From NCBI GenBank assembly GCA_024653795.1, contig JANLHY010000051.1, positions 1 through 8,994 on the forward strand: 8,994 bases of DNA, in the 5' to 3' direction. The number at the start of each line of letters is the position of its first letter. The first letter of the stretch is position 1. The notes beneath the pieces were generated by a model. That model did not search any database. It saw only the letters and a list, made by a program, of their open reading frames with translations, and was not told where the DNA came from. The stretch comes from Candidatus Brocadiaceae bacterium. Its GTDB lineage: Bacteria; Planctomycetota; Brocadiia; Brocadiales; Brocadiaceae. Shown piece by piece: positions 1 through 7,500 of the stretch. The translations under genes and the position numbers were made by a program.

Positions 1-103
1 GCTCCATTGTATGGATATAGGCACAGACTTCTGTACAAGGATTAGGCTCGCACAGGTGATATTTTCAATCACTTAGGTATTCCATACTTCAAGGCACGCA
101 TAT

Positions 104-130
104 CTCTGCGTTCTCCGCGCACTTTGCGGT
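104..130 (+). repeat. Short GC-rich tandem repeat, three 9-nt units
   Basis: Three imperfect 9-nt units begin at 104, 113 and 122: CTCTGCGTT, CTCCGCGCA and CTTTGCGGT. The shared core is CTnnGCG and the spacing is exactly 9. The stretch is clearly more GC-rich than its AT-rich surroundings. Similar CTCTGCG-type strings occur as dispersed intergenic repeats in many bacterial genomes, so this may be one copy of such a family. That link is from memory and has not been tested here. Confidence 0.45.
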
Positions 131-143
131 GCAATAGTACAAA

Positions 144-173
144 TTAACAACGTTAGGATTGTTTGATTATAAT
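144..173 (+). promoter_or_regulatory. Candidate sigma70-like promoter upstream of nxrC
   Basis: TTAACA at 144-149 and a perfect TATAAT at 168-173 are separated by 18 nt, which is close to a housekeeping sigma factor consensus. Transcription would start near 180 and give a leader of about 330 nt before nxrC. The region is AT-rich, so chance matches are likely. A weaker pair, TTGTTA at 427-432 and GATACT at 449-454 with a 16-nt spacer, lies closer to the gene. Confidence 0.3.
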
Positions 174-513
174 TCTCGAATGATGTTTTAATTCTTTTCC
201 AGGGAAATTTTAATAATGCAAATTGCCACAGGAGGATCGTCTGAAATTTTCAATTATATTAATATTGTTTCCGGGTTGCATTGTGTATTTCAATAAAGAA
301 ATGTTGTACAGGAAATCCGTAGTAAAATTCAGTATCTCTGATTTTCATAGTATAGTGAAAATAAACAACTAAGGTATATATTGTATGTTGTTTTAAAATG
401 AGGAATGAAATTTGCTAACTTGGCTATTGTTATTCGAAATTTGTGATTGATACTTACTAAAAATTTTAATAGTCTTAATATAAGGGTAAGAATTTTTAGA
501 GGAGGGGAATTTT

Positions 514-1485
514 ATGAAAAAAGTGTTTTCGTTGTTGAAATATAGCTTACCCCTACTTGGGGCAGTTTTTCTTAGCGCGACATTGTTTGCGGCTGAGGAA
601 ACAGCTCCTGGGGTAAAGGGTATGAGCGATGAGGAATTTACCCCCGCGAAAGAAGTATTGACTGTGAAATACGTACAACTGGACAAACCTTATCATATGG
701 ATGTGGAGTCATTGAAGGGAGCTTTTAAAGATGCGAAGCCAGTTAGTGTTGCGCTCCAAAAACAGGATAAGGCGTTTCCTAATGGCGGAGGTTCTGTGAC
801 TGGCGCTGAAGTAAAGGCGATACATGATGGGATTACGGTTTATTTTCAAATTACCTGGAAAGATCCAACAAGAAACGCAAGGTCAATTGCCGTTCAGGAG
901 TTCAGGGATGCTGTGGCTTTAATGTTTCCTTTAGGCGCGGTGGAAATAACGCCAGCGGAACATTTTAGTCCAAGGATGGGGGATAGAGAAAAACCAACAA
1001 ACCTTTGGCATTGGAAGGCTGACTGGGAGGCGGATTTGCTTGTTAAAGGCGAATTAGAAGATGTAGAGGTGCAATATCCGAATATGCACGATGATTTTAA
1101 TTTCAACCCTTATAGCGCTTACTATCACAGAGAATTGATAACAAGCGTGGAAGTGTTATCGGGAGGAAGAGCTGCCAATAACTTACTTTCCCAGCCAGGG
1201 CGTGGTAGAACGGTAGAAGATTTAAATGCAGAGGGTTTTGGCACACTTACTACACAAGACCATCAGGATGTAAATGGATGCAGCCATTATGAGGATGGTG
1301 TGTGGACGGTAATTATGTATCGTTCATTAATTACACAGGATCCACATGATGTGCAGTTTGTTCCTGGTGGAAATGCATTTTTTAATATGGCGGTATGGAA
1401 TGGTGGAGAAAGTGATAGGAATGGGCAAAAGAACATATCTGCTCAATGGCATCCTGCAACGCTGGAAAAGGTTGCCTGGCAATAG
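514..1485 (+). CDS. nxrC: Nitrite oxidoreductase gamma subunit, b-heme (NxrC)
   Basis: This 323-aa secreted protein is the likely heme b subunit of the NXR complex. It would take electrons from the NxrB iron-sulfur chain and hand them to a soluble carrier. The N-terminus is a Sec-type signal peptide: MKKVFSLLKY, then a hydrophobic stretch to about residue 25, with cleavage near Ala26/Ala27. The mature part resembles the EbdC/SerC/DdhC heme-binding family of type II molybdoenzymes. Met137, in the segment RDAVALMFP, aligns with the methionine heme ligand of EbdC. Lys306, near the C-terminus in GQKN, is the best candidate for the lysine ligand. There is no CxxCH, so the heme would be non-covalent. 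The start is supported by AGGAGG at 500-505, 8 nt before the ATG. The gene ends in tandem TAG stops (1483-1488), 39 nt before nxrB. The EbdC/SerC family is certain in outline; the ligand assignment is by analogy. Confidence 0.88.
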   Translation: MKKVFSLLKYSLPLLGAVFLSATLFAAEETAPGVKGMSDEEFTPAKEVLTVKYVQLDKPYHMDVESLKGAFKDAKPVSVALQKQDKAFPNGGGSVTGAEVKAIHDGITVYFQITWKDPTRNARSIAVQEFRDAVALMFPLGAVEITPAEHFSPRMGDREKPTNLWHWKADWEADLLVKGELEDVEVQYPNMHDDFNFNPYSAYYHRELITSVEVLSGGRAANNLLSQPGRGRTVEDLNAEGFGTLTTQDHQDVNGCSHYEDGVWTVIMYRSLITQDPHDVQFVPGGNAFFNMAVWNGGESDRNGQKNISAQWHPATLEKVAWQ

Positions 1486-1524
1486 TAGACTCTTTAGGAT
1501 AAAGAATTTAAGGAGGATTGGAAA

Positions 1525-2736
1525 ATGACGTTAGTACATAACTGGCATTTAGGGAGACGGATGGAGTATCCCTATTTTGAAGCCAGGCCAAAACGGCAAT
1601 TTGCGGCCATATTCAACATTAACAGATGTATTGGTTGTCAGACATGCACCATGGCCTGTAAGAGTGCGTGGACTTATAATAAGGGTCAGGAACACATGTG
1701 GTGGAATAATGTGGAGACCAAACCGTATGGTGGTTATCCGCAATCCTGGGATGTTAAGACGCTAAAGTTGATTGATAATGGCGAGAATACCTGGTACACG
1801 GATGAAAAGGATGAGAAATTATCACCCTATGGAGTATATGAGGGTGATACGATATTTGAAGCAGCCTCAAAGAAGAACCTGAATCAGTGGGCGGTTGGAT
1901 ACATTCCAGAAGATAAAGAATGGAGATCGCCAAATTTTGGAGAAGATGTTGCGAAGAGTAATAAGCCGGATGAGTCCTCTTCGTTACCTGAGCACAGTCG
2001 CTGGTTCTTCTATCTTCAAAGACTTTGCAACCATTGTACCTATCCAGGTTGTTTGGCTGCCTGCCCCAGGAAGGCTATTTACAAGAGAAAAGAAGACGGG
2101 ATTGTCCTTATAGATCAGAAACGATGCAGGGGATACAGAAAATGTGTTGAGCAGTGTCCGTATAAGAAACCTATGTTCAGAGGGTTGACGAGGATAAGCG
2201 AAAAATGCATTGCCTGTTATCCCAGGATTGAAGGGCGTGATCCGATAACAAAGGGACGTCCGATGGAAACCAGGTGTATGGCGGCTTGTGTAGGACAAAT
2301 TCGTCTGCAAGGATTCCTGGATGATAATCCAAAAAATCCGGTTACGTGGTTGATCAAGCATGACAAGCTGGCATTACCGCTTTATCCTCAGTTTGGGACA
2401 GAACCTAACATATATTATATTCCTCCCAGATGGGCGCCAAGGTCATATTTAAGGCAGATGTTCGGTCCCGGTGTAGATGAAGCAATTGATAAATTTATGG
2501 TGCCTTCTCGTGAAAGACTTGCGGTTATGTCATTATTCAGGATGGCGCAATCCATTATATTTGAATACAAGATTGAGGAAGGACCAAAGGTTTTTGAAAC
2601 GACGATTCACGGCAAGAAGTTTGAGATGTACAATGATACGGTTATTGGATTCGGTGAGGACGGACAGGAAATTTTGAGAACTACTATCGAAGAACCAATC
2701 CATATCAGAGATCCGAAACATTACAATTCAATTTAG
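1525..2736 (+). CDS. nxrB: Nitrite oxidoreductase beta subunit, iron-sulfur (NxrB)
   Basis: This 403-aa NarH-like ferredoxin subunit wires the NxrA molybdenum site to the NxrC heme. Four cluster motifs are visible: Cys35/38/41/45 (CxxCxxCxxxC), Cys168/171/176/180 (CxxCxxxxCxxxC), Cys201/Tyr204/Cys207/Cys211, and Cys228/231/251/255. In the third, a Tyr sits where a fourth Cys would be; NarH has Trp there and binds [3Fe-4S]. The prediction is therefore three [4Fe-4S] clusters and one [3Fe-4S], with cysteines probably pairing between the first and last motifs as in NarH. There is no signal peptide, so export most likely occurs by hitchhiking on the Tat signal of NxrA. The start has AGGAGG at 1511-1516, 8 nt upstream. 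NxrB proteins of anammox bacteria have similar length, and nxrB is widely used as a marker gene. The gene lies between nxrC and a TorD-type chaperone gene in one apparent operon. Confidence 0.95.
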   Translation: MTLVHNWHLGRRMEYPYFEARPKRQFAAIFNINRCIGCQTCTMACKSAWTYNKGQEHMWWNNVETKPYGGYPQSWDVKTLKLIDNGENTWYTDEKDEKLSPYGVYEGDTIFEAASKKNLNQWAVGYIPEDKEWRSPNFGEDVAKSNKPDESSSLPEHSRWFFYLQRLCNHCTYPGCLAACPRKAIYKRKEDGIVLIDQKRCRGYRKCVEQCPYKKPMFRGLTRISEKCIACYPRIEGRDPITKGRPMETRCMAACVGQIRLQGFLDDNPKNPVTWLIKHDKLALPLYPQFGTEPNIYYIPPRWAPRSYLRQMFGPGVDEAIDKFMVPSRERLAVMSLFRMAQSIIFEYKIEEGPKVFETTIHGKKFEMYNDTVIGFGEDGQEILRTTIEEPIHIRDPKHYNSI

Positions 2737-2740
2737 AATT

Positions 2741-2744
2741 GAGG
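2741..2744 (+). promoter_or_regulatory. Ribosome binding site that decides the chaperone start
   Basis: GAGG at 2741-2744 lies 6 nt before the ATG at 2751. The longer reading with TTG at 2739 would put the start codon just upstream of this site and leave no ribosome binding site of its own, so ATG 2751 is preferred. Confidence 0.6.
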
Positions 2745-2750
2745 CTTATA

Positions 2751-3545
2751 ATGGGAGTTGATAGTAGTAGTCTTTTGGATCAACAAGTCGCATCCGGCGT
2801 GACGAATTTGCTTACACGGAGCGCAATGTATCAGATTCTGTCAGCGTGCTTTCTTTATCCTGAAGAAAAAAATCTTTCGATACTGAAAAGTCCTGATTTC
2901 CAGGAACACGTGAAGGATTTGATGCTATGTTATGAGAGTATCGACGATGGTGTAGAGTTAAAAAGAAGTTTGAAAGAAGTACAGGAGTTGTTCAGAGGTA
3001 CAACCATCGAAGTCTTGCAAGGGGTATATCAGTGTATTGTCGGACACACCATGTCGAAAGAGTGTCCGTTATACGAAACCCAATATGGCGCAGCTCACGT
3101 ATATCAGCAAGTGCATGAGTTGGGTGATATTCAAGGCTTTTATAAGGCATTTGGCCTGGATACTTCTGATGTTGAGAGGGAACGATGCGACCATGTTAGT
3201 GTAGAGTTGGAATTTATGCACTTTTTGTTGTACAAGCAAGCCTACGCCCTGGAAAACCATGGAGATGAAAAGTCCCAAATATGCGTGGATGCACAAAGGA
3301 AATTCTTGAAAGAGCATATAGGGAAATGGTTGCCTCTTTTCTCGGTTCTTTTTGGTAGAAAGGCAGGAGAGGGTTTTTATTGCGCTTTATCTGCTTTGAC
3401 AAAAGAGTTCTTGAGACTGGAAATGAAATTAATGGACGTTAAAACAGAGATATATAAGGAGTCTGATCTCAACCAGGAAGCGGTGGCTGGCGCCTCCGAT
3501 GAATGTTTATCCTGTGCATCTTCTGAAGATTTCAATGAGGAATGA
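2751..3545 (+). CDS. TorD/NarJ-family molybdoenzyme maturation chaperone
   Basis: This 264-aa cytoplasmic protein is a redox-enzyme maturation chaperone. It probably binds apo-NxrA and its Tat signal until the molybdenum cofactor is inserted. Family hallmarks are present in order: an N-terminal helical segment with YQILSACFLYPEE (about 27-39), the ECPLYETQY motif (104-112, matching the usual E-x-P-x-Y-E-x-x-Y), GFYKAFGL (129-136) and DHVSVELEFM (147-156), followed by a long helical C-terminal half. The length is somewhat above the roughly 200-230 aa usual for TorD/NarJ; the extra residues form an acidic tail with a CLSC pair (252-255). The gene starts 14 nt after the nxrB stop and ends 1 nt before the next start, so translation is probably coupled. 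This is the NarJ equivalent of the cluster, sometimes labelled nxrD or torD. The family call is firm; the client protein is inferred from neighbours. Confidence 0.9.
   Translation: MGVDSSSLLDQQVASGVTNLLTRSAMYQILSACFLYPEEKNLSILKSPDFQEHVKDLMLCYESIDDGVELKRSLKEVQELFRGTTIEVLQGVYQCIVGHTMSKECPLYETQYGAAHVYQQVHELGDIQGFYKAFGLDTSDVERERCDHVSVELEFMHFLLYKQAYALENHGDEKSQICVDAQRKFLKEHIGKWLPLFSVLFGRKAGEGFYCALSALTKEFLRLEMKLMDVKTEIYKESDLNQEAVAGASDECLSCASSEDFNEE
3537..3540 (+). promoter_or_regulatory. Ribosome binding site inside the chaperone gene end, sets next start
   Basis: GAGG at 3537-3540, part of TGAGGAA, lies in the last codons of the chaperone gene and 6 nt before ATG 3547. The chaperone stop TGA (3543-3545) falls between this site and the ATG, which is the usual arrangement for translational coupling. 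It favours 3547 over the in-frame ATGs at 3499 and 3535. Confidence 0.55.
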
Positions 3546-3546
3546 T

Positions 3547-4500
3547 ATGAGGCTGGAATTTGACCCAAGTTTAATTGAAGAGGTAATATTTGGAGAATTA
3601 AAGGTTATGGAGGGAAAGGGGGATTCCGCTTTCACTCTCGAATATCATTCTTGTATTGATCCGGTTTACGAAAATTTTCCATTAGATGAAAGACCTTCAC
3701 AGTTTAAAAAGATTGAGTGGGACTTCTTTAAAAAACTCGAGTTACCAAAGGTAATAAAAGAGATTTTTGATGAATTTCCTGAGCTTGAAGGAAAGGCTGT
3801 TGGGGGGGTCATTGCAAAGGCAGTGAATCCTTTTGATGAAGGCTCTTATCTTACAAAAGGGATGAACCAGGAGGCTGGCCAAAAAAGGATTGTTGTTAAA
3901 TTGCTATCAGACCGCTTCCAGGAAATTCCTTATCTAAGAAAATTAGTCAGGCATGAATTGATGCATGCCTCTGACATGCTCAGTGAATCATACGGCTATC
4001 GTGATGAACGACTTGGTGGTAATCCTATGGAAGAAAGTATCGTCAAGGAGCGCTATTGTACTTTCTGGGATATTTTTGTCGATAGCCGGTTAATCAGGAA
4101 AGGGAAAGAGACAATATCTGATAAAGAGAGAAGATATAGAGAATTTGAATCGCTCTATAAAAAGATTCCTGATGAAGTGAAAATTGCTATTTTTGACGTC
4201 CTCTGGCAAGACGAAAGTTTGACACACGACAAGATATTAGGGCTGGCAAAAGATGTGAATGAGGTAATAAAGATTTCTGAGGGACTGCCCATAAGTCATG
4301 CCCATAAAAAGAAAAAGACCATCTTGCCCGGTGCGCAATGTCCGCTTTGTCAATTTCGTACTTATCACTGGACGGAAAATATTGAACAAGATGCTTACCT
4401 TGTGGATGCTATCAAAAAGGATTTTCCCCGTTGGGAACCAGAAGACGGCGTGTGTGGGCAATGTATAGAGGCTTACAAGGTAAGAATCACTGTTTGTTAA
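3547..4500 (+). CDS. Unrecognised HExxH zinc-peptidase-like protein with CxxC...CxxC tail
   Basis: I cannot place this 317-aa protein in a named family. It has no signal peptide or membrane segment, so it should be cytoplasmic. The clearest motif is HELMH at 136-140, a match to the HExxH zinc site of metallopeptidases, in the context RKLVRHELMHASDML. Conserved-looking acidic residues follow (Glu163, Glu168, Asp175, Asp179 in FWDIFVDSRL), any of which could be the third zinc ligand. The C-terminus has CPLC (265-268) and CGQC (303-306), a probable zinc ribbon, preceded by a lysine-rich linker (HAHKKKK). HExxH plus a C-terminal zinc ribbon recalls the SprT architecture, but the roughly 125-residue spacing is too long and I do not claim homology. 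The position between the chaperone and nxrA suggests a role in NXR maturation or quality control; this is inference. In-frame ATGs at 3499 and 3535 would add 16 or 4 residues. Confidence 0.82.
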   Translation: MRLEFDPSLIEEVIFGELKVMEGKGDSAFTLEYHSCIDPVYENFPLDERPSQFKKIEWDFFKKLELPKVIKEIFDEFPELEGKAVGGVIAKAVNPFDEGSYLTKGMNQEAGQKRIVVKLLSDRFQEIPYLRKLVRHELMHASDMLSESYGYRDERLGGNPMEESIVKERYCTFWDIFVDSRLIRKGKETISDKERRYREFESLYKKIPDEVKIAIFDVLWQDESLTHDKILGLAKDVNEVIKISEGLPISHAHKKKKTILPGAQCPLCQFRTYHWTENIEQDAYLVDAIKKDFPRWEPEDGVCGQCIEAYKVRITVC

Positions 4501-4562
4501 TATCATATTATAGTTAAACCTTTTTATATAAATAGTTTTAAATTGAGAAAGGAGTAGGAAAC
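4501..4562 (+). promoter_or_regulatory. AT-rich gap before nxrA, possible internal promoter
   Basis: These 62 nt are very AT-rich and include TATATAAAT at 4525-4533 and TATAGT at 4509-4514, but no well-spaced -35 box is evident. It is the only gap in the nxrC-nxrA run longer than 40 nt. It ends with AAAGGAG at 4548-4554, 8 nt before the nxrA ATG. A separate promoter or an RNA processing site could raise nxrA expression above the upstream genes; the sequence alone does not show this. Confidence 0.2.
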
Positions 4563-7500
4563 ATGAAACTTACCAGGAGAACTTTCCTACAAATGGCTGG
4601 CGCGACAGGCGCTACCCTTACCATTGCAAATAAGGCAATGGCATTTCGGTTACTGAAGCCTGCTGTGGAAGTGGGAAATCCGTTGGACGCCTATCCAGAT
4701 GTAGCATGGGAAAGCGTGTACCGCGATCAGTATCGGTATGATCGAACATTTACCTTTACTTGTTCGCCGAATGACACCCATGCCTGCAGGGTAAGGGCAT
4801 TTGTAAGAAATGAAGTGGTTATGAGGGTTGAACAGAATTACGACCATCAGAATTACTCAGACCTTTACGGGAATAAGGCGACCAGGAACTGGAATCCCAG
4901 GATGTGCTTAAAAGGCTATACGTTCCACCGAAGAGTCTATGGACCTTACAGATTGAGATATCCGCTTATTCGAAAAGGATGGAAACAGTGGGCAGATGAA
5001 GGGTTCCCTGAATTGACACCGGAAAATAAATCCAAATATATGTTTGATGCCAGAGGGCAAGACGAACTTTTAAAGGCGTCGTGGGATGAGGCTTTTACTT
5101 ATGCATCAAAGGGTATAATTCATATTACTAAGAAATATAGCGGTGAAGAAGGCGCTAAAAAGCTTATAGAACAGGGATATCCTAAAGAGATGGTCGATCC
5201 TATGAAGGGTGCCGGCACACGTACTTTCAAAGGGCGTGGTGGTATGGGTCTTTTAGGTGTCATTGGTAAATATGGAATGTACAGGTTTAACAATATGCTC
5301 GCATTAGTAGATAGCCATAACAGGGGAGTTGGAGCTGATAAGGCGCTAGGTGGAAGGAACTGGTCGAACTATACTTGGCATGGCGATCAGGCTCCAGGTC
5401 ATCCATTTTCTCATGGATTGCAGACTTCTGACGTCGATATGAATGATATTCGTTTTTCGAAGTTGGTTATCATGACTGGGAAAAACTTGGTCGAAAATAA
5501 GATGCCTGAGGCGCACTGGATGACGCAGGTAATGGAAAGGGGCGGGAAACTTGTCGTCATCACCCCTGAATACAGCCCATCTTCCCAAAAAGCGGATTAC
5601 TGGATCCCGATTAGGTGCAATGCAGATACAGCGCTATTCCTGGGCTTAACCAAAATATTGATGGATGAGAAACTGTATGATGCAGATTATGTAAAAAAGT
5701 TTACCGATTTCCCATTACTCGTTAGAACAGATACCCTGAAGAGGTTGAAGCCCAATGATATCATTCCTGATTACAAACTGGAGGATATTTCTCATGGCCC
5801 AAGCTATAAGATTCAGGGTTTGCATGATGACCAGAGGGAAATTATTGGGGATTTTATGGTATGGGATGCAAAGACCAATAGTCCAAAACCAATCACAAGA
5901 GACGATGTCGGTGATAAATTAGTAGCTAAAGGTATTGATCCTGTACTTGATGGTACATTCAAAGTAAAAACTGTCGATGGTAAAGAGATTGAGGTCATGC
6001 CGATCTTTGAGATGTATAAGATACATCTGAGAGATTACGACATTGATACAGTGGTTGAAATAACCAATTCACCAAAAGAGTTAATACAGAGGTTAGCGCA
6101 TGACATTGCGACCATAAAACCAGTAGCAATTCATTACGGTGAGGGTATCAATCACTGGTTTCATGCAACGTTAATGAATAGATCGACGTATTTGCCACTA
6201 ATGCTAACGGGAAATGTGGGTTATCATGGTTCTGGCTCTCATACATGGGCAGGTAATTACAAAGCTGCCAATTTCCAGGCTTCCAAATGGAGCGGTCCTG
6301 GTTTCTATGGTTGGGTGGCTGAAGATGTATTCAACCCAAATCTCGACCCAAACGCGCCAGCATTGGATTTGAAGGTAAAAGGTCGTGCCTACGATGAGGA
6401 AGTTGCATACTGGAACCACAATGACAGACCACTTATTGTAAACACGCCCAAGTATGGACGTAAGTGTTTCACGGGTAAGACGCACATGCCCACGCCGACA
6501 AAGATTATGTGGTTTACCAACGTAAATCTTGTCAATAATGCAAAGCATGTGTACCAGATGCTTAAGAATGTGAATCCAAATATTGAACAAATTATGTCCA
6601 CCGATATTGAGATGACGGGATCTATCGAGTATGCAGACTTTGCATTCCCTGCAAATTCATGGATGGAGTTTGAGACCCACGAGATTACCAGTTCATGTTC
6701 CAATCCGTTTATCCAAATATGGAAGGGTGGTATAAGGCCAGTTAATGATTCTAAGGATGATGTGATGATCATTGCAGGTATGGCGGCTAAACTGGGAGAG
6801 TTGCTCAGGGATATGAGGTTCAGGGACTTCTGGAAGTTTGCCTTGGAGGGAAGACCCGAAGTATATATCCAGAGGTTGTTGGATGGTAGTACGACTACGA
6901 AGGGATATACTTTTGATGATATAATAAATGGTAAATACGGTGAGCCCGGCGTAGCCTTGTTAAATTTCAGGACTTATCCAAGACATCCGTTCTGGGAACA
7001 GGTGCATGAGAGCATTCCGTTCTATACTCCGCATGGAAGGTTGCAGGCATACAATGATGAGTCGGAGATCATCGAATACGGAGAGAACTTTATCGTGCAC
7101 CGTGAAGGGACAGAAGCAACTCCTTATCTGCCAAATGTTATTGTAAGTACCAATCCTTATATCCGACCGGATGATTATGGAATTCCAGAAAGCGCTGAAC
7201 ACTGGGATGAAAGGACCATCAGGAATATCAAGAAGTCGTGGTCTGATACAAAACAGACAAAGAACTTCCTGTGGGAGAAAGGGTACAAGTTCTATTGTGT
7301 AACGCCAAAATCCAGACATACGGTGCATTCACAATGGGCAGTAACAGACTGGAACTTTATCTGGAATAACAACTTTGGTGACCCATACAGAATGGATAAG
7401 AGAATGCCAGGTGTTGGTGAACATCAAATTAATATAAACCCGCAGGCGGCGAAAGATTTGGGCATTAATGACGGCGATTATGTTTACGTGGATGCTAACC

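Larger units (their letters stand above)
1..513. other. Long AT-rich non-coding region upstream of nxrC
   Basis: No open reading frame of convincing length or coding character is present on either strand here. The visible elements are a weak hairpin at 54-74, a period-9 tandem repeat at 104-130, a sigma70-like promoter candidate at 144-173, an AGGAGG at 230-235 with no start codon at a usable distance, and the strong nxrC ribosome binding site at 500-505. The AT content rises after about position 140, as expected for a regulatory or leader region. I infer that it contains the promoter of the nxr unit and possibly a leader of over 300 nt. I see no tRNA, known riboswitch or upstream gene end. 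Confidence 0.7.

Noticed and set aside
54..74. Hairpin AGGTGAT/ATCACTT with a 7-nt loop
   Set aside because: The stem is 7 bp with one wobble, lacks a T-tract and has no upstream gene in the window to terminate. Chance is likely.
216..296. 26-codon ORF starting ATG at 216 with an AGGGA upstream
   Set aside because: It is very short, has no recognisable features, and lies in AT-rich DNA where such ORFs arise by chance.
1488..1506. Small inverted repeat CTTTA/TAAAG between nxrC and nxrB as a terminator
   Set aside because: The stem is only 5 bp and AT-rich, and there is no T-tract. The two genes look co-transcribed.
2739..2750. TTG at 2739 as the chaperone start
   Set aside because: It has no ribosome binding site of its own, and GAGG at 2741-2744 is correctly placed for the ATG at 2751.
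3499..3546. ATG at 3499 or 3535 as the start of the HExxH protein
   Set aside because: Both lie inside the chaperone gene and have weaker upstream ribosome binding sites than ATG 3547. The added residues have no recognisable features.
4261..4500. CPLC and CGQC in the HExxH protein as c-type heme sites
   Set aside because: Neither is followed by His, and the protein has no export signal. A zinc site is more likely.
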